Part shown: positions 1 through 7,935 of the stretch, piece after piece
Position numbering within the stretch: the first letter of the stretch is position 1
Layout of the letters: every line of letters begins with the position of its first letter
Assembly: GCA_903831485.1 (NCBI GenBank)
Contig: CAIKXW010000204.1
Location: forward strand, 1 to 21,881
Direction of reading: 5' to 3'
DNA: 21,881 bases
Source: an uncultured Alphaproteobacteria bacterium
GTDB lineage: Bacteria > Pseudomonadota > Alphaproteobacteria > Caulobacterales > Hyphomonadaceae
The notes under the pieces: generated by a model
What the model was told of the DNA's origin: nothing
Database searches by the model: none
What the model saw: only the letters and a program-made list of their open reading frames with translations
Position numbers and translations under genes: made by a program

Positions 1-851
1 CCGAACTTGCGGGCTTCCTTCATGTACTCGTTGAACTCGGGCGTGTTCACTTTCGGAAGCTGGCCCCAGCACTTGAAGTTGTTGCGGTTGATGACGCCCT
101 TGGCGCCCATCTGCAGCACGAAGTCGGTCTTGGAATCATCCGAGATGACGCCGATGGCGTTGGCGCCGGCGACGGCGCAGAGCTGGACTGCGTAGGAGCC
201 GAGCCCCCCCGAGGCGCCCCAGACGAGAACGTTGTGGCCCGGACGCAGCACGTGCGGACGGTGGCCGAACAGCATGCGATAGGCGGTCGCGAGGGTTAGC
301 GTGTAGCAGGCCGCTTCTTCCCAGGTGAGGTGTTTGGGGCGCTCCATGAGCTGGCGCGACTGGACGCGGCAGAACTGGGCGAAAGAGCCATCCGGCGTCT
401 CGTAGCCCCAGATGCGCTGGGTCGGCGAGAACATCGGGTCGCCGCCATTGCACTCTTCGTCGTCGCCATCGTCCTGGTTGCAGTGGATGACCACTTCGTC
501 GCCCGGCTTCCAGCGCTTCACACGGTCGCCAACGGCCCAGACGATGCCCGAGGCGTCGGATCCGGCGACGTGGAATGGCTGTTTGTGGACGTCGAACATC
601 GAGATGGGCTCGCCGAGGCCGGCCCAGATGCCGTTGTAGTTGACGCCCGCGGCCATCACGAGGACCAGCACTTCGTCGGACGCGATCTTCGGCGTCGGCA
701 CGACTTCGAGTTGCATCGCCTGGTTGGGACGGCCCTGACGCTCGCGCCGGATCGCCCAGGCGTGCATGTTCTCGGGCACGTGGAAGTCGGGGGGGATTTC
801 CCCAACCGCGTAGAGGTCTTTCACTTCACGCTTCGATGCGCCGTCTGCCAC
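1..851 (-). CDS. ccr: Crotonyl-CoA carboxylase/reductase, N-terminal 283 codons (3' end beyond the window)
   Basis: This enzyme carries out NADPH-dependent reductive carboxylation of crotonyl-CoA to ethylmalonyl-CoA, the signature step of the ethylmalonyl-CoA pathway for acetyl-CoA assimilation in the cytosol. Reading the minus strand from a GTG at 851 gives an unbroken medium-chain dehydrogenase/reductase protein. It opens with the family-typical KDLYAVGEIPPDFHVPENMH, has NYNGIWAGLGEP near residues 71-82 and RIWGYETPDGSFAQFC in the middle, a Rossmann nucleotide site WGASGGLGSYAVQL, and then CWGQLPKVNTPEFNEYMKEA. Those last segments are typical of Ccr rather than of general zinc alcohol dehydrogenases. 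The family is about 430 residues, so roughly two thirds is present. The GTG start is chosen because GGGAGAG lies a few bases upstream and the protein then begins at the usual place. Ethylmalonyl-CoA mutase is encoded at 4067-6061, which agrees with this role. Confidence 0.95.
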   Translation of the reverse strand, partial: MADGASKREVKDLYAVGEIPPDFHVPENMHAWAIRRERQGRPNQAMQLEVVPTPKIASDEVLVLVMAAGVNYNGIWAGLGEPISMFDVHKQPFHVAGSDASGIVWAVGDRVKRWKPGDEVVIHCNQDDGDDEECNGGDPMFSPTQRIWGYETPDGSFAQFCRVQSRQLMERPKHLTWEEAACYTLTLATAYRMLFGHRPHVLRPGHNVLVWGASGGLGSYAVQLCAVAGANAIGVISDDSKTDFVLQMGAKGVINRNNFKCWGQLPKVNTPEFNEYMKEARKF

Positions 852-921
852 GTTGAATCTCTCCCGCCACGCTTCGGGGCTTCTTGTTGTGCCTTGCCGT
901 CCGCATGTGCACTGGCGCCCG

Positions 922-1215
922 TCAAGCGGGCGTCACATTGTCCAAGAGCTCAACGGATTGCAAGCAGTCTTGTTGCGCTGCAATAAGAGCGCAGAAAACC
1001 GCGCGGCAAGGCTCGCCCGCAAGTTGGCGTCCGGCGGGACTTTCTGCCCCGGTCGCGGGGGCGGGCAGCGGAGATTCCTTCGCCATGGCGGGACATCCCG
1101 ATGTTGCCTGCTGAACGGATTCTTCGCGCGTGGCGGTGAGCCCCGCGAGCAGGACGAGCGCCATTGACGTCGCGCTGGCGCCAAAGCCGATCACTGTGCG
1201 AAGCGGAATGCGCAT
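922..1215 (-). CDS. Putative small secreted protein with three C-terminal cysteines
   Basis: I do not recognise this 97-residue product. It starts MRIPLRTVIGFGASATSMAL, followed by VLLAGLTATREE, which looks like an export signal: a short basic start, a hydrophobic stretch to about residue 27, and an Ala/Thr region where a signal peptidase could cut. The mature part is Pro/Ala-rich and carries C43 plus three cysteines near the C-terminus (EPCRAVFCALIAAQQDC). ATG at 1215 is preferred over longer versions of the frame because the signal-like segment begins there and GAGGGG lies upstream. It is in the same orientation as ccr, 70 bases upstream of it, so co-transcription is possible. In GC-rich DNA a frame of this length can occur by chance, so existence is only moderately supported. 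Confidence 0.42.
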   Translation of the reverse strand: MRIPLRTVIGFGASATSMALVLLAGLTATREESVQQATSGCPAMAKESPLPAPATGAESPAGRQLAGEPCRAVFCALIAAQQDCLQSVELLDNVTPA

Positions 1216-1311
1216 GTGGGGTCCCCTCGCGCGCCATCGCCGTAGACAAGCCGGCCTGTGGCGGACAGACGGTTGTGCGAGATTGGGCGGCCAGATGGCA
1301 GGAGACATCAA

Positions 1312-2208
1312 ATGACGCAGCAGGCCATCACGAGACAGGCATGGGTGAACGGCGTCTATGTGGCGGCGGACGAGGCGCGGATTTCGCCGTTTGATCGCGG
1401 CTTTCTGTTTGCCGACGGCGTCTATGAAGTGACCGCTGTCTATGGCGGACGCCTGATCGACATGGAGCGGCATCTCGATCGGCTGGAGCGCAGCCTGCGC
1501 GAGCTGAAGTTCGGGACAATGCCGGACCGGCGCGAGCTGGAGGAGGTTCATCGCACGTTGGTCGCGAACAACGGGATTGGCGAGGGCTATGTCTATCTGC
1601 AGGTGACGCGGGGCGCCTACGGCGCGCGAGACTTCGTGGCGCCGGAGACGCCGCGGCTGACGGTCTTCATGTTCGCCGAGCCGCGTGCGCTGATCGATAC
1701 GGCGTCGGCGCGCAATGGGACGCGCATTGTCAGCGTGCCGGACATTCGCTGGGCGAGGCGGGACATCAAGTCGGTGGGGCTGCTGGCGCAGGCGCTGGCG
1801 AAGACAGAGGCGAAGGTGCGCGGCGCGGACGATGCGTGGCTGGTGGCGCCGGATGGGTTCGTGACGGAGGGCGCATCGTCAAATGCATGGATCGTGACCA
1901 AGGACGGCGAGATCATCACGCGTGCGATCTCGAACATGATCCTTGCGGGTGTGACGCGCCATGCGCTGTTCGATGCGCTGGGTCAGCGCGGCGGCAAGAT
2001 CACCGAGCGGTCGTTCACGCTGGAAGAGGCGAAGGCGGCGGTCGAGGCGTTCTCGACAGCGGCGACCGGGTTGGTGACGCCCGTGGTTGAGATCGACGGG
2101 GTGAAGCTGGGCGACGGCAAGCCGGGCAAGATCACACGCGAGGTGCAGAAGATGTACTACACCGCGATCGGAGCAGACGTGACGAAGGCTGCTCCGTGGC
2201 TGACCTAG
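1312..2208 (+). CDS. dat: Class IV aminotransferase, D-amino-acid (D-alanine) aminotransferase type
   Basis: This is a PLP-dependent fold-type IV aminotransferase of 298 residues, a usual length for the family. Visible signatures are ARISPFDRGFLFADGVYEV near residues 22-40 (the DGVYEV form is typical of D-amino-acid aminotransferases), R-rich HLDRLERSL near 54-62, the PLP-binding lysine K153 in RDIKSVGLLAQ, and the cofactor-site segment FVTEGASSNAW. Members interconvert D-amino acids and 2-oxo acids, chiefly D-Ala/2-oxoglutarate to pyruvate/D-Glu, supplying D-Glu for peptidoglycan. ATG 1312 is chosen over an upstream in-frame start because GGAG sits seven bases before it and the conserved protein begins shortly after. 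The exact substrate is uncertain, since class IV also includes branched-chain aminotransferases and aminodeoxychorismate lyase. It is convergent with the RTX gene at 2270. Confidence 0.88.
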   Translation: MTQQAITRQAWVNGVYVAADEARISPFDRGFLFADGVYEVTAVYGGRLIDMERHLDRLERSLRELKFGTMPDRRELEEVHRTLVANNGIGEGYVYLQVTRGAYGARDFVAPETPRLTVFMFAEPRALIDTASARNGTRIVSVPDIRWARRDIKSVGLLAQALAKTEAKVRGADDAWLVAPDGFVTEGASSNAWIVTKDGEIITRAISNMILAGVTRHALFDALGQRGGKITERSFTLEEAKAAVEAFSTAATGLVTPVVEIDGVKLGDGKPGKITREVQKMYYTAIGADVTKAAPWLT

Positions 2209-2269
2209 GGAAGCGCCAGGGACCCGACGCGGCGGGGAGTGGCGCCGGTCCGGTCTGAGGTCTGCGCAG

Positions 2270-3253
2270 TTAGGGAATGAAGTCCGTCATGTTGAGATTG
2301 TTCACGTTGAAGTCCACGAGCACAACTTCGAAGAGCCCGTCCGATGTGTCCCAGAACCGTAGCACCGTGTCCGCACCGTCCTGTACGGGGTAGCCGAACC
2401 AGTCGGGGCTGACGAAGTCCTGATCGAAATTCATCACCGTCAGGTCGAGCTGGTCCAGTCCGTCTTCGAAACCTTCGATCAGAAGGCAGGTCCCGGCCTG
2501 CGGCGTGATCACGAAGTCATCGGCAACGCCGTTTCCCGGCACGGGCGGGGGCGGGGGCGGCATGAAGTTGGCTGGGCCGCCGATGAAGCTGGCAGATGTC
2601 AGTGTCGCAGCGTCGCCCCCCGAGAGCGTCAGTGTGGAGACTTCGCCCATCTGGCCCGCGAGGGTGAGAACGTAGTCGGCGCCTGCCTGGGTAGCCGAGG
2701 CGGTCCACTACGTGCTCTGCCCGGCGCTGTCGAAACCGAAGGCTGAGAGGTAGATGACGTCTGCATATCCGTTGGCGCCGAAGTCCGCGACGACCGCCGA
2801 GGCAGCCCCCGTGCCCAGCACGAAACGGTCCGCCCCGTCGCCGCCGTCCATCGTATTTGCGCCGGCGCTGCCCCTGATCACGTCGTTGAAGCTGCTGCCG
2901 AGTACATTCTCGATGCTCTGGAGCGTGTCCGATCCCTCGCCAATCGCTGTGCCGGACGTCAGGTCGACTACAACCGCTGCGCCGCCCGAAAAGAGGGCCC
3001 AGTCGATTCCGATGCCGCCATTCAGCACATCATTGCCCGCGCCGCCATCCAGCGAGTCATTGCCAGCACCGCCAAGCAGGATGTCGTCCCCGTCTTCGCC
3101 GTAGAGCCTGTCATGACCGTCACCGCCGTCAACCGTATCGGCGCCGCCGCCCGCGTAGACGATGTCGTTGCCGCCCCGCGCATTGATCGTTTCATTCACG
3201 TTGCCGACACGGATGATCGTGTTTGCAGAGTTGTTTCCATTAACTGTCGGCAC
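2270..3253 (-). pseudogene. RTX (haemolysin-type calcium-binding repeat) protein gene interrupted by an in-frame TAG
   Basis: The minus strand encodes an RTX protein in one continuous frame from GTG 3253 to a stop at 2270, except for a single TAG at 2708-2710. The part before it (181 codons) starts [19 protein letters not shown] and holds about six to seven glycine/aspartate nonapeptides (for example [45 protein letters not shown]) that bind calcium after export, normally by type I secretion. After the TAG the same frame continues for 145 codons with a Pro-rich linker PPPPPPVPGNGVADDFVI and a C-terminal domain ending MTDFIP, of the kind that follows RTX repeats. Neither frame nor composition changes across the stop. 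TAG ends the neighbouring aminotransferase and mutase genes, so it is a genuine stop here. GTG 3253 has AAGGGG upstream; a TTG at 3331 is an alternative start. It could be a recent nonsense mutation, a sequencing error, or a shortened but functional product. Confidence 0.82.
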
Positions 3254-3450
3254 GCTGAAATCCCCTTGGCCTAACTCAACTATGGGGACAGTGTGATGCG
3301 TTGCTGCAATGAGGAGTATCCCCTCGGACAAGGGGTGCTCAGGCGCCAGCGGTCTTATGTACCGCTTTCAGCAGGCGTATCATCACACTCGGCATACAGC
3401 ATCCACCCACCATTGTTACGCAAGCGATCTCTTTTTCGGGATTCACACGA

Positions 3451-3465
3451 GGGCCCGGCGGGCCC
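3451..3465. other. Perfect GGGCCC-GGC-GGGCCC hairpin ahead of the GIY-YIG gene
   Basis: Six-base self-complementary arms flank a three-base loop. It lies between the divergently transcribed RTX gene (start 3253) and GIY-YIG gene (start 3496), 30 bases before the latter. There is no T-run on either side, so it is not a typical intrinsic terminator; it may be a structure in the 5' leader or have no function. Confidence 0.3.
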
Positions 3466-3495
3466 AGTATGGATGGTGTTGAGTCGGAGGGGCTG

Positions 3496-3942
3496 ATGGG
3501 CAGGCGTGTGGAGATTCTCGGCGAGATGTTTGCTGCGCTGCCGTTCGATGAGGCGCGCTCCTTCAACCTGCCGTGCGTCTACCTGATGGTGCATGAGGCG
3601 GGCGACAACTTCGTCGTCCACTATGTCGGGCAGACCTCCAAGCTGAACCAGCGCTACGCCAGCCACCACCAGCTTGCGGCGGCGAAGGCGCGTGGCGCCA
3701 CACACGTGCTCGTGCTTGTCGTGCGCGATGCGCGGGACCGGCTGGCGTTCGAGACGATGATGCGGTGGTTCTACAAGCCGCCGCTGAATGCCGAGGAAGC
3801 GCCAACGCATATGCAGGGCTGGCGGGCTGCAATGCATTGCGGGAAGGCCGACATCGCCGAGCTCGCGCGGGCGTCGCACATGACATGCGAGCGGGGCCTG
3901 CTGCCACCTGCAGTGAAGGAACCGGTGGTCGCGCGGGGCTGA
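3496..3942 (+). CDS. Stand-alone GIY-YIG nuclease-superfamily domain protein
   Basis: The 148-residue product carries a recognisable but divergent GIY-YIG core. CVYLM (Y29) stands for the GIY strand, VHYVGQTSKLNQRYASHH (Y43, G45, R53) for the YIG motif and catalytic arginine helix, RLAFETMMRWF holds the metal-binding glutamate E86, and the domain ends PPLN (N98), as it often does in single-domain members. About 50 residues follow with no recognised domain. All five canonical active-site positions appear filled, so nuclease activity is possible; the biological target is unknown. Start 3496 is preferred because GGAGGGG lies just upstream; an ATG at 3469 is in frame but lacks such a site. It is flanked by the broken RTX gene and ecm with no mobile-element genes nearby, so nothing marks it as a homing endonuclease. 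Confidence 0.72.
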   Translation: MGRRVEILGEMFAALPFDEARSFNLPCVYLMVHEAGDNFVVHYVGQTSKLNQRYASHHQLAAAKARGATHVLVLVVRDARDRLAFETMMRWFYKPPLNAEEAPTHMQGWRAAMHCGKADIAELARASHMTCERGLLPPAVKEPVVARG

Positions 3943-4066
3943 CGGCGGCCTTCCGCGCACGATACCGGTGGTGCGGCGACAACACAGGGCAGGGCCTTGC
4001 CGGTAGCGCTTGCTTCGGCGCGGGGATTGCAGTTTTGTGCCTTCGCAATTGCAGCAAGGGCCGGAC

Positions 4067-6061
4067 ATGGCTGATACGACCTCGACCCCTTTCCAGCACG
4101 ACCCGGACAAGCCGTGGATTTTCCGCACCTATGCGGGGCATTCGACGGCGGAAGAGAGCAACAAGCTCTACCGGAAAAACCTGTCGAAGGGGCAGACGGG
4201 CCTGTCGATCGCTTTCGACCTGCCGACGCAGACGGCTTACGACAGCGATCACGTTCTCGCGCGCGGCGAAGTCGGCAAGGTCGGCGTGCCGGTCGGCCAC
4301 CTCGGCGACATGCGCGCGCTGTTCGACCAGATCAAGGTCGAGGAGATGAACACCTCGATGACGATCAACGCGCCGGCGGCGTGGTTGCTCTCATTGTATG
4401 TCGCGCTGGCGGACGAGCAGGGCTGCGATCGCAGGAAGCTGCAGGGCACGACGCAGAACGACATCATCAAGGAATACCTCTCGCGCGGCACCTATGTGTT
4501 TCCGCCGAAGCCCTCGATGCGGCTTATCGGGGACATGGTGGCGTGGTGCTATACCGAGACGCCGAAGTGGAATCCGCTGAACGTCTGTTCGTACCACCTG
4601 CAGGAAGCGGGCGCGACGCCGGAGCAGGAACTGGCGTTTGCGCTGGCGACGGCGTGCGCGGTGCTCGACACGGTGAAGGCTGGCGGGCAGGTGCCCGACA
4701 AGGATTTCACGACGGTGTTCTCGCGCATCTCGTTCTTCGTAAACGCGGGCGTGCGGTTCGTGACCGAGATGTGCAAGATGCGCGCGTTCGTGGATCTCTG
4801 GGAAGAGATCGGTCGCGAGCGCTATGGCGTGTCTGATACGCGCGCGCTGATGTTCCGCTATGGCGTGCAGGTGAACTCGCTTGGCCTTACCGAGCAGCAG
4901 CCGGAAAACAACGTCTATCGCATTCTGATCGAGGCGCTTGCCGTCACGTTGTCGAAGCGGGCGCGTTGCCGCGCGCTGCAGCTGCCGGCGTGGAACGAGG
5001 CGCTGGGCCTGCCGCGGCCATGGGACCAGCAATGGTCGCTGCGCCTGCAGCAGATCCTCGCCCTTGAGACCGATCTGCTGGAGTTCGAAGACCTGTTCGA
5101 CGGTTCGCATGTGGTGGCCGCGAAGACCGAGGCGCTGAAGGATCAGGCGCGTGAGATGCTCGCGAAGCTGGATGCATCGGGCGGGACGATCGACAATATC
5201 GAGTTTATGAAGAAGGAGCTGGTCGAGAGCCAGCGTGCGCGCCTGAAACAGATCGAGGCGGGGCGGCAGGTTGTGGTCGGCGTCAACCGGTATGAGACGA
5301 CGGAAGTCTCGCCGCTGTCGGGCGGCGACGGCTCGATCATGGCGACGGATCATGGCGCGGAAAGCCGGCAGATTGCTAAGCTGAAGGCGTGGCGGTCGCA
5401 GCGCAACGCGGATGCGGCAGCAAATGCGCTGGGCGAGTTGCGCGCGGCGGCGGTGAGCGGCGCGAACATCATGCCGACGAGCATAGCGGCGGCGAAGGCC
5501 GGTGTCACGGTCGGCGAGTGGGGTCAGGCGCTGCGCGAGACGTTCGGCGAGTATCGCGGGCCGACGGGCGTTGCCATCGTGATCGAGACGGGCGGCGATG
5601 AAGACCTGGAGAAGGTGAAGGGCGAGGTCGAGCGCGTGTCGAAGAAGCTCGGCCGGACGCTGACCTATGTGGTGGGCAAGCCGGGGCTGGACGGTCATTC
5701 CAACGGTACGGAACAGATCGCGGCGCGCGCGCGTCAGGCGGGGATGAAGGTTGTCTACGAAGGCATCCGCTTCACGCCGGAAGAGATCGTGCAGCAGGCG
5801 ATCGATTCAGACGCGCACGTCGTGGGCCTGTCGATCCTGTCGGGGTCGCACCTCGATCTTGTGAAGGAGACAGTGGGCATCCTGCGCGCGAAGGGTCTCG
5901 ACATTCCTGTCGTGGTGGGCGGCATCATCCCGGAGGCCGACGCGCTCGCGCTTAAGCAGATGGGCGTGCGGCGGGTCTACACGCCGAAGGACTACAAGAT
6001 CACCGAGATCATGGGCGATGTGGTCAAGGTCGTAGAAGAAGCGCTGGTTAAGGCGAAGTAG
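4067..6061 (+). CDS. ecm: Ethylmalonyl-CoA mutase (MeaA-type, coenzyme B12-dependent)
   Basis: This adenosylcobalamin-dependent mutase converts (2R)-ethylmalonyl-CoA to (2S)-methylsuccinyl-CoA in the ethylmalonyl-CoA pathway. The 664-residue protein has the catalytic barrel first, with PWIFRTYAGHSTAEESNKLY and GLSIAFDLPTQTAYDSDH near the start, and the cobalamin-binding domain last, with the B12 motif DGHSNG (D542, H544, G547; H544 is the expected lower cobalt ligand) and a later GLSILSGSH. The length and single-chain layout fit MeaA/Ecm rather than the larger MutB-type methylmalonyl-CoA mutase, and ccr nearby strengthens the choice. Assignment as ethylmalonyl- rather than methylmalonyl-CoA mutase rests on overall resemblance and context. 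ATG 4067 is chosen because AAGG precedes it and the conserved N-terminus starts there; an upstream TTG at 4010 would add unconserved residues. It ends three bases from the convergent SGNH gene. Confidence 0.92.
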   Translation: MADTTSTPFQHDPDKPWIFRTYAGHSTAEESNKLYRKNLSKGQTGLSIAFDLPTQTAYDSDHVLARGEVGKVGVPVGHLGDMRALFDQIKVEEMNTSMTINAPAAWLLSLYVALADEQGCDRRKLQGTTQNDIIKEYLSRGTYVFPPKPSMRLIGDMVAWCYTETPKWNPLNVCSYHLQEAGATPEQELAFALATACAVLDTVKAGGQVPDKDFTTVFSRISFFVNAGVRFVTEMCKMRAFVDLWEEIGRERYGVSDTRALMFRYGVQVNSLGLTEQQPENNVYRILIEALAVTLSKRARCRALQLPAWNEALGLPRPWDQQWSLRLQQILALETDLLEFEDLFDGSHVVAAKTEALKDQAREMLAKLDASGGTIDNIEFMKKELVESQRARLKQIEAGRQVVVGVNRYETTEVSPLSGGDGSIMATDHGAESRQIAKLKAWRSQRNADAAANALGELRAAAVSGANIMPTSIAAAKAGVTVGEWGQALRETFGEYRGPTGVAIVIETGGDEDLEKVKGEVERVSKKLGRTLTYVVGKPGLDGHSNGTEQIAARARQAGMKVVYEGIRFTPEEIVQQAIDSDAHVVGLSILSGSHLDLVKETVGILRAKGLDIPVVVGGIIPEADALALKQMGVRRVYTPKDYKITEIMGDVVKVVEEALVKAK

Positions 6062-6064
6062 GGG

Positions 6065-6904
6065 TCAGTCCTTCAGCAACGCTGCAAGCGCATTCGCGAT
6101 CGCTGTCATGCCCTTCCCATTGGGATGGTAGAGCGTGCCGTTCACCGGCGATCCGGGGCGCGGATAGCCGTTCATCCAGGGATCGTCTGAACAGGCGTCG
6201 TGGCCCTTGGAAAATTCCGAAGCGGTGATGACTCTGGCCTTGTTCTGCGCGGCGACTGTGCGCGTGATCTCGGCGAGACGGCGGGCAGTGTAGCGGGCGC
6301 CGTCGGCCTGTATCTCGTCAAGCGGTGTGGCGGCGCAGGTTCCGCTTTCCGGCAGGACAGCCAGATAGTCGACGAAGACAAGATGCGCCTGCGGCGCGCG
6401 ACGGCGGATTTCCTTCGCGATGAAATCCATGCGCACGGCAAGATCAGCGTACGTCTTCTCGGCCGGCGGGGCGATCATGGGCGGGCACTCGGCCTCAATG
6501 CCGGTCTTCGTCATCAGGCCGGCGCAGGAGGCGGCGGTCAGCCCGCCGATATAGCCGAGATCGTTGCCGCCGATGGTGAGTGTGACGAGCCGCGTGTCCG
6601 ACGTCAGCGCATCAAGCTGGGGCGGGATCGCGCCGCGCGGGCCGGTGAGGTGGGCGGTTGTGGCCCCGCTGCAGCTGACGTCTGTGAGGTTGAGGTTGAG
6701 GCGGCTGGCGAGCTGGTGGGCGTAGTTGTTGTTCGAGCGCGCGCACGGCGTGGGCGGGTCTTCGTAGTAGGACGGGATGCCGGGGCCCGCCGCGAAGGAC
6801 GATCCCATCGCGACGTATCTGTCGCCTTGCAGAGATGGTGGCGTGGTCGTGCAGGCGGTTGTCGCGACAAGCGTGAGCGCGGCGAGGGTATGGATGCGCA
6901 GCAT
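6065..6904 (-). CDS. SGNH/GDSL-hydrolase family lipoprotein (putative esterase)
   Basis: The 279-residue product has the SGNH hydrolase blocks in order: MGSSFAAGPGIP (nucleophile S36 in the GDS position), a CSGATT segment, GGNDLGY with the oxyanion asparagine, and YHPNGKG near the C-terminus with catalytic H260. The arrangement resembles secreted bacterial esterases such as the Streptomyces scabies esterase group, including several cysteines that could form disulfides. The N-terminus (MLRIHTLAALTLVATTAC) is a signal peptide ending in a cysteine at position 18; as a lipobox it is imperfect, so it may be lipidated or simply secreted. ATG 6904 follows the end of a DUF1801 gene by 59 bases on the same strand, so it may be the last gene of that transcript. 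The substrate is unknown: an ester, possibly a lipid or acetylated polymer. Confidence 0.85.
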   Translation of the reverse strand: MLRIHTLAALTLVATTACTTTPPSLQGDRYVAMGSSFAAGPGIPSYYEDPPTPCARSNNNYAHQLASRLNLNLTDVSCSGATTAHLTGPRGAIPPQLDALTSDTRLVTLTIGGNDLGYIGGLTAASCAGLMTKTGIEAECPPMIAPPAEKTYADLAVRMDFIAKEIRRRAPQAHLVFVDYLAVLPESGTCAATPLDEIQADGARYTARRLAEITRTVAAQNKARVITASEFSKGHDACSDDPWMNGYPRPGSPVNGTLYHPNGKGMTAIANALAALLKD

Positions 6905-6963
6905 CAAGGAGTCCCGGATCTTGAGGCGTCTGTCACGGGGGTAGGGGCTTCGTCGCGCGGCGT

Positions 6964-7383
6964 CTATTTCTTTTTCGCGGCTGCTTTCCTGGGCGCGGGC
7001 TTCTTGGCTGTGTTGAAGGCGATGGCGGCCTTCACGAGCGCCTTCAGCGCTTTCTCGTTGAGCTTGTCGCCCTGGCGGATGTCGATGGCGCGGCGCGTGC
7101 CGCCGCCGAAGCCGGCGTTGAAAAGGCCAGCGGGGTCTTCGAGCTTGGCGCCGTGGGCGAAGGTGAGTTTCACATAGTCCTTGTAGGTTTCGCCGGTCGT
7201 GATGATGCCGGTGTGTTCCCAGACGGGAACGCCCTGCATGTTGTTGGAAGCCTTGGCCCATTTGCGGGTCTCGACGATGCCGGGATCAGCCGGCATGATG
7301 ATCGCGCGGGCGCGGTCGAGCATCTCTAGGCGCCAGTCGGTGGCGGTTGCGTCCGGCCTCGCGGCCCTGGCTTTCGTGGCCAT
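6964..7383 (-). CDS. DUF1801 domain protein
   Basis: The 139-residue product matches the DUF1801 family (iron-chaperone/YdhG-like fold). It has DWRLEMLDRARAIIMPADPG at the start, ETRKWAKASNNMQGVPVWEH, a GIITTGETYKDYVKLTFAHG core, LFNAGFGGGTRRAIDIRQGD, and a Lys/Ala-rich basic tail ending KPAPRKAAAKKK. No enzymatic activity is established for this type. The start at 7383 has a near-perfect AGGAGG six bases upstream. It follows another DUF1801 gene (7393-7830) with a nine-base gap that holds its ribosome-binding site, so the two are almost certainly co-transcribed. The basic tail could bind nucleic acid, which is a guess. Confidence 0.82.
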   Translation of the reverse strand: MATKARAARPDATATDWRLEMLDRARAIIMPADPGIVETRKWAKASNNMQGVPVWEHTGIITTGETYKDYVKLTFAHGAKLEDPAGLFNAGFGGGTRRAIDIRQGDKLNEKALKALVKAAIAFNTAKKPAPRKAAAKKK

Positions 7384-7392
7384 TTGATCCTC

Positions 7393-7830
7393 CTACAGTT
7401 TCTCGCCGGGCAGCTTGCTTGCCTGTTTGGTCCAGGTGGCGAACTGCTTCGGGTCGAATGCACCTTCGTGGATGTGCAGGTAGCGGACGTTCTTCACTTG
7501 CGACGTTTCGGGCGGAGCGGGATCGAGGTCCGTGCCGCGGAAGAACGTCACCTTGATGTACTTGGTGAAGACGTGGAAGGAGACGAACCAAGTACCATCG
7601 CCCCTGCCGTAGAAGGGCGAGTTCCACTTCACGGCCTTGGCCACTTCCGGTACGGCGCGCGTGATGATCGCGTCCATCTGCCGGCCGATATCGCTTTGCC
7701 AGCCCGGCATGGCGGCGATGTAGGCCTGCACGGGCGCATCGCCATCGCCCTTGGCGATCTGCGGATTGCCACCGGACAAGCGAACGATGCCGTCTGGCCC
7801 GGGCTTAAGGGGCTTTCTTGACGTTGCCAT
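7393..7830 (-). CDS. DUF1801 domain protein (second of a tandem pair)
   Basis: The 145-residue product has a DUF1801 core: VQAYIAAMPGWQSDIGRQMD, then IITRAVPEVAKAVKWNSPFY, then TWFVSFHVFTKYIKVTFFRG. These match the family pattern of a helix that ends before the KW-x-P/S turn followed by a beta sheet. It is distinct from the downstream paralogue: the N-terminal ~30 residues are unrelated and there is no basic tail. ATG 7830 is chosen with AAGG upstream; an in-frame ATG at 7845 would add five mostly arginine residues and is an alternative. It is the first gene of a minus-strand group with the second DUF1801 gene and perhaps the SGNH hydrolase. The gene is divergent from the GNAT gene, with a 105-base gap holding both promoters. 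Function unknown. Confidence 0.8.
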   Translation of the reverse strand: MATSRKPLKPGPDGIVRLSGGNPQIAKGDGDAPVQAYIAAMPGWQSDIGRQMDAIITRAVPEVAKAVKWNSPFYGRGDGTWFVSFHVFTKYIKVTFFRGTDLDPAPPETSQVKNVRYLHIHEGAFDPKQFATWTKQASKLPGEKL

Positions 7831-7935
7831 ACGACGCCTTCGCATTCTGCGGCGCGGCGATTCTAGACGCGTATCGCAGAGGAGGCCAGCCCGCCGGTAG
7901 GTGACGCGCGGTCTACTGGGCGCTACATCGCGAGC

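Noticed and set aside
330..986. Plus-strand frame opposite ccr
   Set aside because: Antisense shadow of ccr, which has clear family motifs on the minus strand.
2213..2245. Possible terminator between the aminotransferase and RTX genes (GCGCCA/TGGCGC)
   Set aside because: Six-base arms around a long loop with no T-run; not convincing.
3320..3335. CCCCT-N6-AGGGG hairpin upstream of the RTX gene
   Set aside because: Short arms with a bulge beyond them and no clear role.
4391..5698. Long minus-strand open frame (435 codons) opposite ecm
   Set aside because: It is antisense to a confidently identified mutase gene; the arginine/histidine/leucine-rich translation is typical of the opposite strand of GC-rich genes.
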